Source: Propionibacteriaceae bacterium (GTDB lineage Bacteria > Actinomycetota > Actinomycetes > Propionibacteriales > Propionibacteriaceae). From it: DNA of 6,631 bases. Of the stretch, positions 1-5,054 are shown piece by piece (the first letter of the stretch is position 1; the number at the start of each line of letters is the position of its first letter). The position numbers and the translations under genes are program-made. The stretch lies in the NCBI GenBank assembly GCA_031265725.1, contig JAISCH010000049.1, positions 1 through 6,631 on the forward strand. The letters run 5' to 3'. Below the pieces are notes generated by a model that saw only the letters and a list, made by a program, of their open reading frames with translations, did not search any database and was not told the origin of the DNA.

Positions 1-155
1 ATCGGCCTGCCCTGCTCCTCGTCGCTGATTCCAGCGCTGGTGAAACGCACGGCCAATCCGGCCTCGTCCGCCCAGTGCCGCGCGACTCGTTCCGCCATCG
101 CTGAACGGCAGATATTCCCCAGGCAGATGAAGATGACGTAGGGCTCGGCCGTCAT
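1..155 (-). CDS. Low-molecular-weight protein tyrosine phosphatase, N-terminal part (cut by window edge)
   Basis: This family removes phosphate from tyrosine-phosphorylated proteins (or sometimes arginine-phosphorylated ones) in the cytoplasm and often controls exopolysaccharide or kinase signalling. Only the first 51 codons are in the window; the gene continues beyond base 1. Seen directly: after a short beta strand (YVIFI) comes the P-loop CLGNICRS at residues 11-18, which gives the C-X5-R-S signature with Cys11 as nucleophile and Arg17 as phosphate binder. It is followed by SAMAE and, near residue 40, the family's TSAG motif. The ATG at 153-155 is preceded by AGGGA at 161-165 (5-nt spacing), which supports this start. 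It lies 13 bp downstream of the YvlD-like gene in the same orientation, so the two are probably co-transcribed. Whether the C-terminal catalytic Asp (DP motif) is present cannot be seen. The family call is firm; the substrate is unknown. Confidence 0.9.
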   Translation of the reverse strand, partial: MTAEPYVIFICLGNICRSAMAERVARHWADEAGLAVRFTSAGISDEEQGRP

Positions 156-168
156 GACCTTCCCTGCC

Positions 169-561
169 TTAGCGATGGTCCATACCCTTGGTGTTGAAAA
201 AAGCGTTCAGGATGAAACTGACCACCGACACTATCAGCGCACCCAGGAAAGCCGAGCCCCAATCGTCCACTCGCCAGCTCAGCCCCACGATCCCAGACAG
301 CCAGGCCACCAATTGCAACAGCATGGCGTTGACGACCAGCAGGAAAAGCCCCAGCGTCAGAAAGATGATCGGCGTCGCCACGAACTTGAACAACGGCTTG
401 ACGACGGCATTCACGATCCCGAAGATGACCGCCACCCCCAGCACGATCCAAATCTTGTCCTGATCAGTGACAGCGTCGGTGTGGATGCCGGGCAACAGGT
501 AAGTGGCCACTGCGAGAGCGGCCGCACTGGCCAGGAAACGAACTAGAAAGCGTAAGAACAT
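169..561 (-). CDS. Small four-helix membrane protein, YvlD / phage holin family 4 type
   Basis: The protein is 130 aa and very hydrophobic, matching the usual size and pattern of the YvlD/COG1950 group that databases label 'phage holin family protein'. Four membrane segments can be placed at about residues 4-23, 37-55, 62-90 and 103-122. Family hallmarks are visible: the short polar loop with NAVVKP at 51-56, then P64 and the LTLGL...NAM stretch at 69-80. Despite the family name, these proteins are ordinary chromosomal membrane proteins, and there are no phage genes nearby to suggest lysis. In Bacillus the homologue sits in an envelope-stress operon, so an envelope role is possible but is inference. 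The ATG at 559-561 lacks a clear Shine-Dalgarno sequence. The gene is divergent from the carbamoyltransferase, with 72 bp between starts, and probably leads an operon with the phosphatase gene downstream. Confidence 0.88.
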   Translation of the reverse strand: MFLRFLVRFLASAAALAVATYLLPGIHTDAVTDQDKIWIVLGVAVIFGIVNAVVKPLFKFVATPIIFLTLGLFLLVVNAMLLQLVAWLSGIVGLSWRVDDWGSAFLGALIVSVVSFILNAFFNTKGMDHR

Positions 562-570
562 GAATCTATG

Positions 571-598
571 CTGTCATGCCTGATCAAGGGTGTATGGT
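571..598 (+). promoter_or_regulatory. Possible promoter of the ornithine carbamoyltransferase gene
   Basis: A TATGGT hexamer at 593-598 fits the actinobacterial TANNNT -10 pattern. CTGTCA at 571-576 is a partial -35 match, with a 16-bp spacer. This predicts a start near 605 and a leader of about 30 nt containing the GGAAGG ribosome binding site at 621-626. The -35 match is weak. No convincing arginine-repressor box was recognised in the short divergent region. Confidence 0.35.
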
Positions 599-633
599 AT
601 TTCCTTCCTTTGGACAGATCGGAAGGCGTCACA

Positions 634-1632
634 ATGGCGATCAACCTGCATGGACGGCATTACCTGAAAGAGCTGGATTTCACCCCTGCGGAGTGGCAGC
701 ATCTGCTGGCCCTGACTGCCGAGTTGAAGGCGGAACGCAAGTCGGGCACGCAACGCCAGCGGTTGAGCGGGATGAATTTCGCGCTGATCTTCGAGAAGAC
801 CTCCACCCGCACTCGTTCCGCTTTCGAGGTCGCCTCCCACGACCAGGGCGCACATGTCACCCAGATGGACGGAAATTCCTCCCAGTTGGGGCACAAGGAG
901 TCCCCCGCCGACACCGCGCGGGTGCTCTCCAGGCTATTCGACGGCATCGAGTATCGCGGCGCGAAGCAGCAGACCGTCGAGGAGATGGCCCGTTTCTCCT
1001 CGGTGCCGGTGTGGAACGGACTGACCGACGAGTGGCATCCCACCCAATGCCTCTGCGACACCTTCACCATGCGCGAGTCGAGCGGCAAGGCCGACCCGGA
1101 AATCTCCTTCGCCTACGTGGGCGACGCCCGTTTCAACGTGGGCTGCTCACTGTTGGTCGGCGGCGCGATGACCGGTGCCGACGTCCGGATCGTCGCCCCG
1201 GCCCCGCTCCAACCCCCCGCCGCTGTGGTGGCATCCGCCCAGGAACTCGCCGCCGAAACCGGAGCCAGGATCACCATCACCGACGACATCAGCGCCGGAG
1301 TACGCGGCTGCGACTTCATCCACACCGATATCTGGGTCTCCATGGGCGAGCCACAAGCCGTCTGGTCAGAACGCATCGAATTGCTCCGCGACTACCAAGT
1401 CACCCAGCAACTGCTGGAACGCACCGGCAACCCCGAAGTGAAATTCATGCACTGCCTCCCCGCCTACCACAACCGCGAAACCACCGTAGCCGAACAGGTA
1501 TACCAACTCTTCGGCCTCCCCGAACTAGAAGTAACCGAAGAAGTCTTTGAATCCGAAGCCTCCATAGTCTTCGACCAAGCCGAAAACCGAATGCACTCCA
1601 TAAAAGCAATCATGGTAGCCACCCTCACCTGA
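634..1632 (+). CDS. argF: Ornithine carbamoyltransferase, long (ArgI/ArcB-like) type
   Basis: Catalyses carbamoyl phosphate + ornithine to citrulline + phosphate, either in arginine synthesis or, in reverse, in the arginine deiminase pathway. Visible motifs are: STRTR at 57-61 (carbamoyl-phosphate loop), HPTQ at 135-138, GDARFNVG at 163-170, DIWVSMG at 232-238 (ornithine loop), and HCLPA at 273-277 with the catalytic Cys274. The 332-aa length and the C-terminus ([16 protein letters not shown]) resemble enterobacterial ArgI and pseudomonad ArcB more than the shorter, roughly 310-aa actinobacterial ArgF. The start is the ATG at 634 because GGAAGG at 621-626 sits 7 nt upstream; an in-frame ATG at 568 would add 22 unconserved residues. 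No arginine or deiminase genes flank it, so biosynthetic versus catabolic role is undecided and arcB is an alternative name. Codon use turns A-rich over the last 50 or so codons. Confidence 0.95.
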   Translation: MAINLHGRHYLKELDFTPAEWQHLLALTAELKAERKSGTQRQRLSGMNFALIFEKTSTRTRSAFEVASHDQGAHVTQMDGNSSQLGHKESPADTARVLSRLFDGIEYRGAKQQTVEEMARFSSVPVWNGLTDEWHPTQCLCDTFTMRESSGKADPEISFAYVGDARFNVGCSLLVGGAMTGADVRIVAPAPLQPPAAVVASAQELAAETGARITITDDISAGVRGCDFIHTDIWVSMGEPQAVWSERIELLRDYQVTQQLLERTGNPEVKFMHCLPAYHNRETTVAEQVYQLFGLPELEVTEEVFESEASIVFDQAENRMHSIKAIMVATLT

Positions 1633-1664
1633 CCCCTGGAGCACTCTTCGTTTCAACCCGCACT

Positions 1665-1691
1665 CGGTTGATTCCGACAACCAATCAACCG
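1665..1691. repeat. 9-bp inverted repeat between convergent genes (weak terminator candidate)
   Basis: CGGTTGATT at 1665-1673 is the exact reverse complement of AATCAACCG at 1683-1691, separated by a 9-nt loop. It lies 33 bp after the carbamoyltransferase stop and covers the stop codon of the toxin gene at 1685-1687. The position suggests a two-way terminator, but there is no T-run on either strand after the stem, so termination is an inference. Confidence 0.35.
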
Positions 1692-2032
1692 GCCTGAGTC
1701 AAGTCTTCGGCGGTAATTGCCAGCACGTTGACGAGACTACGAGATACGGCATGTAACTGTTCATCGGTTAGACAACCGATAAGTGCGCCAAGGTCACTTC
1801 GCGGCACGGTGAACAGCTTCTCCACCATGACATAACTGATCTTCGTCAGACCGTTGGATAACGACGGCTCCACTTGCACTCTGGTCGGCGATGACTCCCG
1901 TTTGAAACTCGTGAAAAGCGACACGATCACAGAGTCAAACTCGTCAACCAGTTCGGACTGGAGAATGACGGCAGGGCGAGCCTTGCTGGCATAGTGGTCG
2001 TCTTGCAGCGTCCAGATTTCACCACGTTTCAT
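1685..2032 (-). CDS. MazF/PemK-family endoribonuclease toxin
   Basis: This is a type II toxin that cuts single-stranded RNA at short sequences and so blocks translation until bound by its antitoxin. The protein is 115 aa, the normal MazF length. It shows MKRGEIW at 1-7, ARPAVILQ at 18-25, the strand ending SLFTS at 38-42, and KLFTVPRSDLG at 72-82 before the C-terminal helix. Arg19 and Thr41 align by motif with the catalytic Arg25 and Thr48 of Bacillus subtilis MazF, so the toxin looks intact. The ATG at 2030-2032 lies inside the 3' end of the antitoxin gene, so translation is probably coupled. GC content is near 50% in sampled stretches (48% over 1741-1800), lower than in neighbouring genes, which suggests acquisition by transfer. 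The cleavage sequence cannot be predicted from the protein. Confidence 0.9.
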   Translation of the reverse strand: MKRGEIWTLQDDHYASKARPAVILQSELVDEFDSVIVSLFTSFKRESSPTRVQVEPSLSNGLTKISYVMVEKLFTVPRSDLGALIGCLTDEQLHAVSRSLVNVLAITAEDLTQAG

Positions 2033-2264
2033 TAATCATTTTCCTAGACATACGGGTAACAAAATCAGCGGCCTCTTCTTCGTTGTCAAAAGGCTCAACC
2101 ACGGGAGCAAGTCTCACATCGAAGGGGAAACCCCGGTGCTGGTTAAACGCGGCCACAAACACCCGCATCGCATCAGCGGGAGTCGTCCCAAGCTGGCGCG
2201 TCGTTTCCCGAAACAGCCGATCCTGTGACTTCTCAACCCTTGTGGCAAGCTGAACAGTATCCAT
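2019..2264 (-). CDS. RelB/DinJ-type antitoxin of the MazF/PemK-like toxin
   Basis: An 81-aa protein encoded directly upstream of the toxin. It begins with a short strand (TVQLATRV, 3-10), then a helix, then TPADAMRVFVAAFNQHRG at about 28-45 followed by FPFDV. That TPADA...F...HRG.PF pattern is the hallmark of RelB/DinJ ribbon-helix-helix antitoxins, whose N-terminal half binds DNA as a dimer. The acidic C-terminal part (EPFDNEEEAADFV, from residue 57) is the likely toxin-binding segment. The ATG at 2262-2264 is supported by AGGAGG at 2270-2275, 5 nt upstream. The stop overlaps the toxin start by 14 bp, the usual arrangement for making antitoxin first. RelB/DinJ proteins usually partner RelE/YafQ-fold toxins, so pairing with a MazF fold is a mixed combination. 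Function as antitoxin is inferred from fold and context. Confidence 0.85.
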   Translation of the reverse strand: MDTVQLATRVEKSQDRLFRETTRQLGTTPADAMRVFVAAFNQHRGFPFDVRLAPVVEPFDNEEEAADFVTRMSRKMINETW

Positions 2265-2274
2265 TACTACCTCC

Positions 2275-2299
2275 TGCTAGTGATAACTAGCATAGTTTA
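2275..2299 (-). promoter_or_regulatory. Promoter and operator of the toxin-antitoxin operon
   Basis: TGCTAGTGATAACTAGCA at 2275-2292 is an inverted repeat with perfect 7-bp arms around a 4-bp centre, only 10 bp upstream of the antitoxin start. Read on the minus strand, two TANNNT elements, TATGCT (2294 to 2289) and TAAACT (2299 to 2294), overlap or touch it, so a dimer bound there would block transcription. This is the expected layout for autorepression by a ribbon-helix-helix antitoxin. No good -35 hexamer was found. The palindrome is seen; the regulator is inferred. Confidence 0.65.
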
Positions 2300-2451
2300 A
2301 CAAATTGTCACATTCTGGGGACATCAAAGAATGCAGTAGACGTTACCGCAGCCACTCTCAACCGAAGGTCAGCCACGTCTCTGCTTCCGATGCATCAGGG
2401 TTCGAGTTTGGAGTGCAACTGTGGTGCATCCTGGGTATGGATGGGAATTTG

Positions 2452-2457
2452 TATAGT
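2452..2457 (+). promoter_or_regulatory. Possible distal promoter (-10) for pta-ackA or a small RNA
   Basis: TATAGT lies in an AT-rich patch (about 2446-2468) within otherwise GC-rich DNA and is a near-consensus -10 element. Transcription would begin near 2464 and give a leader of about 235 nt before pta, including the predicted stem at 2471-2550. No matching -35 hexamer was found at 16-18 bp. Confidence 0.35.
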
Positions 2458-2470
2458 AATTTGTTCTCTT

Positions 2471-2550
2471 AGACAGACCCGCCGTTCGAATAGTCTCCGT
2501 ATGGTGCGCGTGCTTGGTTTCAGGCTAGAGCGGCGGGTCGAACCATGTCT
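2471..2550 (+). other. Candidate structured RNA element upstream of pta
   Basis: AGACA plus GACCCGCCG (2471-2484) can pair with CGGCGGGTC (2531-2539) and TGTCT (2546-2550), with the 6-nt GAACCA bulged out. Inside this, TAGTCT (2491-2496) can pair with AGGCTA (2522-2527) using one G-U pair. Together this is an extended, interrupted stem of about 20 pairs just downstream of a -10-like element. It matches no riboswitch or small RNA that I recognise. It could be a leader structure, a small RNA or chance. Confidence 0.3.
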
Positions 2551-2583
2551 AGGTGCCGACTACGACGTTGACCAGCAAGGGGT

Positions 2584-2596
2584 AGGCACTGTGCCT
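2584..2596. repeat. 13-bp palindrome AGGCACTGTGCCT upstream of pta
   Basis: Two perfect 6-bp arms (AGGCAC / GTGCCT) surround a single central base. It is about 100 bp upstream of the pta start, a plausible site for a dimeric transcription regulator. The motif does not match a regulator that I can name with confidence. Confidence 0.35.
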
Positions 2597-2627
2597 GTTG
2601 AAGTGAGAAGGGGACGGGGATGCCTCT

Positions 2628-2640
2628 TTTTCGGCGAAAA
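2628..2640. repeat. 13-bp palindrome TTTTCGGCGAAAA upstream of pta
   Basis: Perfect 6-bp arms (TTTTCG / CGAAAA) around one central G, 58 bp before the pta start codon. It has the same odd-length geometry as the palindrome at 2584-2596 but a different sequence. Its AT-rich ends and position close to the presumed promoter make it a candidate operator. The regulator is unknown. Confidence 0.35.
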
Positions 2641-2662
2641 CTGGGGGGAGGCCGCTTGCGGG

Positions 2663-2692
2663 GTGATAGGGGTGGCCAATTAGCGATAACCT
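2663..2692 (+). promoter_or_regulatory. Possible leaderless promoter of pta-ackA
   Basis: TAACCT at 2687-2692 fits the actinobacterial TANNNT -10 pattern and ends exactly 6 bp before the GTG start at 2699. GTGATA at 2663-2668 matches four of six -35 positions with an 18-bp spacer. Transcription would then begin at the start codon. This would explain why no Shine-Dalgarno sequence is seen before pta. Confidence 0.4.
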
Positions 2693-2698
2693 GGCCGG

Positions 2699-3703
2699 GT
2701 GAGTGAAAGCATTGGCGCTGACAGCCCAACCTCGTTTGAGGTCAAATTGCAAGAGTTGGCTCGCGCGAACCAGCGCACCATCGTCCTCCCTGAATCCAAC
2801 GAAGAGCGTATCCTGCGCGCGGCTGACATTGTGCTGCGGGCGGGCATCGCCAAGATAGTCCTGCTCGGCAAAGCTGACTCGGTGAGAGCCAAGGCTGCCA
2901 CACTCGGCCTCGACTTGTCGGCGGCCCAGATCGTCGATATGGACGATCCCGAATTGGCCGGAAAGTGCGCCAGTGAATACGCAGTTTTGCGTGCCCGCAA
3001 GGGCGTCACCTTGGAGCAGGCCGCCCAGAAGATGAGGGACGGCTCCTACTTCGGCACCATGATGGTCCATCTCGGCCTGGCTGACGGCATGGTCTCCGGC
3101 GCGGTGAACACCACTGCCAACACCATTCGTCCCTCGCTGGAATTCATCAAGACCAAACCCGGCGTCTCAGTCGTCTCCGGCTCCTTCCTGATGGTGCTGG
3201 GCGAGCGGGTCGATGTGTACGCCGACTGCGCGGTCAACCCCAATCCGACCCCAGAGCAGTTGGCCGACATCACCGTCTCCACTGCCCAGACAGCGGTGAG
3301 ATTCGGCATCGAGCCGAGAGTGGCGATCCTGTCCTACTCCACCGGCGAATCCGCAGTCGGCCCAGATGTGGACACCGCCCGGGAAGCCACCAAACTGGCG
3401 CGCGAGAAAGCCCCCGAGCTGCCGGTCGAGGGACCGATCCAATTCGATGCGGCCTACGATCCAATCGTCGCCAAGGCCAAGCTGCCGGACTCGCCCGTGG
3501 CCGGGCAGGCCAACGTGTTCATCTTCCCGGACCTCAACGCCGGAAATATCGCCTACAAAGCCGTCCAAAGAACCTCGGGCGCAATAGCCATCGGTCCAGT
3601 CCTACAAGGACTGAACAAGCCAGTCAACGATCTTTCCCGTGGCGCACTAGTCCGGGATATCGTAAACACCATTGCCTTTACCTGCATTCAAGCTCAAGGC
3701 TGA
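2699..3703 (+). CDS. pta: Phosphate acetyltransferase (phosphotransacetylase), short form
   Basis: Converts acetyl-CoA and phosphate to acetyl phosphate and CoA, the first step of the acetate-forming, ATP-yielding route completed by AckA. The 334-aa protein is the catalytic PTA/PTB domain alone, without the N-terminal regulatory domains of enterobacterial Pta. Motifs seen: TIVLPES at 27-33, ADGMVSGA at 128-135, DCAVNPNPTPEQ at 176-187, LSYSTGESA at 211-219, GPIQFDAA at 245-252, FPDLNAGN at 276-283 and DLSRG at 311-315. Ser313, Arg314 and Asp320 correspond by motif to catalytic Ser309, Arg310 and Asp316 of Methanosarcina thermophila Pta. The GTG at 2699 is the first possible start after an in-frame stop at 2687-2689. 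It lacks a ribosome binding site and may be leaderless. Codon use becomes A-richer over the last 50 codons. It overlaps no other gene and leads the operon with ackA. Confidence 0.96.
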   Translation: MSESIGADSPTSFEVKLQELARANQRTIVLPESNEERILRAADIVLRAGIAKIVLLGKADSVRAKAATLGLDLSAAQIVDMDDPELAGKCASEYAVLRARKGVTLEQAAQKMRDGSYFGTMMVHLGLADGMVSGAVNTTANTIRPSLEFIKTKPGVSVVSGSFLMVLGERVDVYADCAVNPNPTPEQLADITVSTAQTAVRFGIEPRVAILSYSTGESAVGPDVDTAREATKLAREKAPELPVEGPIQFDAAYDPIVAKAKLPDSPVAGQANVFIFPDLNAGNIAYKAVQRTSGAIAIGPVLQGLNKPVNDLSRGALVRDIVNTIAFTCIQAQG

Positions 3704-3716
3704 CAAGGAGAAATAC

Positions 3717-4901
3717 GTGAGCAAACCGATTCTGCTACTGAACTGCGGATCATCATCTGTCAAATACCAAGTCATCGACGCCGAGTCAGAGGCGGTGACC
3801 GCGACCGGGCTGATCCAGCGGATCGGCGAGGACTTGGGCACCATCGATCACACCCATGACGGTAATAAGCACTCGGACCAGCGGGTCTACCCCGACCACA
3901 AAGTCGCGCTGGCCCATATGGTCGCCATGTTCGAGCAGTACGGACCCTCACTGAACGAAGTAGTCGCCGTCGGGCATCGCTGCGTACACGGCGGGGAGCG
4001 TTTCCGGGAGACCACAGTCATCGACGACGCGGTCATCGCGGCATTGCGCGAGCTCATCCCGCTCGCCCCGCTGCACAACCCTCCGGGGATCGCCGGTATC
4101 GATGCCGCCCGCGCCGAATTGCCGGACGTACCACATGTCGCGGTGTTCGACACCGCCTTCTTCTCCACCCTGCCAGCGCAGGCGTACAGCTACGCCATCG
4201 ACACTGACCTGGCCAAGCGCTACGGGATCCGCAAATACGGCTTCCACGGCACGTCGCATTCCTACGTATCCCGCAAGGCGGCCGAATTCCTCGGCAAAGA
4301 TATGGCCAGCTTCAATCAGATCGTGGCTCACCTGGGCAACGGCGCATCGATCTCAGCCATCCAGGCTGGGGCAGCCGTGGATACCTCGATGGGTCTGACG
4401 CCGCTGGCCGGTCTGGTGATGGGCACTCGTTCCGGCGATGTCGATCCGGGCCTGACCCCCTTCCTGGCCAACCAAGCGGGGATGAGCATCGCTGAGATTG
4501 ACGATTTTTTGAACAAGAAGTCGGGGCTGATCGGGCTCTCCGGGGTGAATGACTTCCGCGACCTCGAACCGATGATGGACGCCGGGGACGAGAGAGCGCT
4601 GCTGGCGATGGATGTTTACGTACACCGGCTGATCAGCTACATCGGCTCCTACCTGGCCCTGTTGGGACATGTCGAAGCGCTCACCTTCACCGCTGGCGTC
4701 GGCGAGAATCAGGTCATGGTCCGCGAGCGCACCATCCGGGCGCTGGAGCCATTCGGCTTCGTCCTCGATCCGGAAGCCAACAACGCCCGTTCCAAGCAGG
4801 CCCGAAGGATTTCCACACCGGACTCTCCGGTAGCGGTGCTGGTCATCCCGACCAACGAGGAATTGGCGATGGCCCGGGAAACAGTGGCGGCGATAAATTA
4901 A
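3717..4901 (+). CDS. ackA: Acetate kinase
   Basis: Transfers phosphate between acetyl phosphate and ADP, giving acetate and ATP; cytoplasmic, and the partner of Pta just upstream. The 394-aa length is normal for the family. Visible motifs: LLNCGSSSVKY at 7-17 (nucleotide/Mg site), GHRCVHGGERF at 86-96 with the acetate-site Arg88, FDTAFF at 144-149 with catalytic Asp145, YGFHGTSH at 174-181 with His177, HLGNGAS at 205-211, MGTRSGDVDP at 235-244 with Arg238, FTAGVGEN at 324-331, and TNEE at 379-382. All key active-site residues of the family are present. The GTG at 3717 was chosen because AAGGAG at 3705-3710 lies 6 nt upstream; an in-frame ATG at 3672 would overlap pta and add 15 unconserved residues. 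The gap to pta is 13 bp, so the two genes form an operon. Confidence 0.97.
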   Translation: MSKPILLLNCGSSSVKYQVIDAESEAVTATGLIQRIGEDLGTIDHTHDGNKHSDQRVYPDHKVALAHMVAMFEQYGPSLNEVVAVGHRCVHGGERFRETTVIDDAVIAALRELIPLAPLHNPPGIAGIDAARAELPDVPHVAVFDTAFFSTLPAQAYSYAIDTDLAKRYGIRKYGFHGTSHSYVSRKAAEFLGKDMASFNQIVAHLGNGASISAIQAGAAVDTSMGLTPLAGLVMGTRSGDVDPGLTPFLANQAGMSIAEIDDFLNKKSGLIGLSGVNDFRDLEPMMDAGDERALLAMDVYVHRLISYIGSYLALLGHVEALTFTAGVGENQVMVRERTIRALEPFGFVLDPEANNARSKQARRISTPDSPVAVLVIPTNEELAMARETVAAIN

Positions 4902-4904
4902 TTA

Positions 4905-4955
4905 CCCCAAAAAGTGTCCTCCTTCCACTTCGCTGCAGTCCGGTACTTTTTGGGG
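4905..4955. terminator. Large hairpin after ackA (terminator candidate or dispersed repeat)
   Basis: CCCCAAAAAGT at 4905-4915 is the exact reverse complement of ACTTTTTGGGG at 4945-4955. On the plus-strand RNA the stem can extend inward by three more pairs, two of them G-U. It begins 3 nt after the ackA stop. No U-run follows on the plus strand, so it is not a classical intrinsic terminator, though actinobacterial terminators often lack one. On the minus strand the stem is followed by an AT-rich TAATTAATTTATC. It could instead be an mRNA-stabilising hairpin or a repeat unit. Confidence 0.55.
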
Positions 4956-4983
4956 ACCCCGAGAAAAACAAAATTTGGCTCGT

Positions 4984-5035
4984 CTGTTCCCGGCGGCCAA
5001 ACGTTTCCAGTGGTTAAAATTCCTGGCGGGAACAG
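4984..5035. repeat. 9-bp inverted repeat flanking the probable promoter of the dehydrogenase gene
   Basis: CTGTTCCCG at 4984-4992 and CGGGAACAG at 5027-5035 are exact reverse complements separated by 34 bp. The -10-like TAAAAT (5015-5020) lies between them, and the right arm falls at the predicted transcription start. It may be a pair of half-sites for a regulator or a leader hairpin. This is inference from position. Confidence 0.35.
5015..5020 (+). promoter_or_regulatory. Probable -10 element for the short-chain dehydrogenase gene
   Basis: TAAAAT matches five of six -10 consensus bases, in an AT-rich patch 35 bp before the ATG at 5055. It predicts a start near 5027 and a leader of about 28 nt. 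No -35 hexamer stands out at 16-18 bp upstream. Confidence 0.4.
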
Positions 5036-5054
5036 CTTCAAGGTATGGTGAATT

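Larger units (their letters stand above)
2265..2698. other. Divergent intergenic region between the toxin-antitoxin operon and pta-ackA
   Basis: These 434 bp contain no convincing gene. The longest open frame on the plus strand (2390-2683) has no Shine-Dalgarno sequence, no recognisable domain and an odd Cys/Trp/Arg-rich composition. The stretch instead carries several inverted repeats: the operator at 2275-2292, CATTCT/AGAATG at 2311-2316 and 2328-2333, the 8-bp palindrome GATGCATC at 2389-2396, the long-range pair at 2471-2550, and two 13-bp palindromes at 2584-2596 and 2628-2640. It must hold the promoters of both divergent operons. Confidence 0.7.

Noticed and set aside
169..561. Possible prophage remnant because of the 'phage holin' family name
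   Set aside because: The family is chromosomal (YvlD/COG1950), and no endolysin, structural or integrase gene is nearby.
568..633. Upstream in-frame ATG extending the carbamoyltransferase by 22 residues
   Set aside because: The extension is not like the family's N-terminus and overlaps the promoter-like TATGGT, whereas the ATG at 634 has GGAAGG at the right distance.
576..1550. 324-codon plus-strand open frame within the carbamoyltransferase gene
   Set aside because: It is an alternate frame of a conserved gene, with an Arg/Pro/His-rich product typical of frame shadows in GC-rich DNA.
2471..2500. GTTCGAA in this stretch looked like a tRNA T-loop
   Set aside because: No acceptor stem, D arm or anticodon arm can be fitted around it, and there is no CCA-adjacent stem.
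2390..2683. 97-codon open frame on the plus strand in the divergent intergenic region
   Set aside because: No ribosome binding site before the ATG, no recognisable domain, odd Cys/Trp/Arg-rich composition, and it lies over the inverted repeats and candidate promoters. It is probably chance.
2549..3070. 173-codon minus-strand open frame opposite the start of pta
   Set aside because: It is antisense to the conserved pta coding sequence, as expected from codon bias in high-GC DNA, and has no recognisable motif.
3672..3716. Upstream ATG extending acetate kinase by 15 residues
   Set aside because: It would start inside pta, and the added residues are not part of the conserved acetate kinase N-terminus. 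The GTG at 3717 has a strong AAGGAG site.
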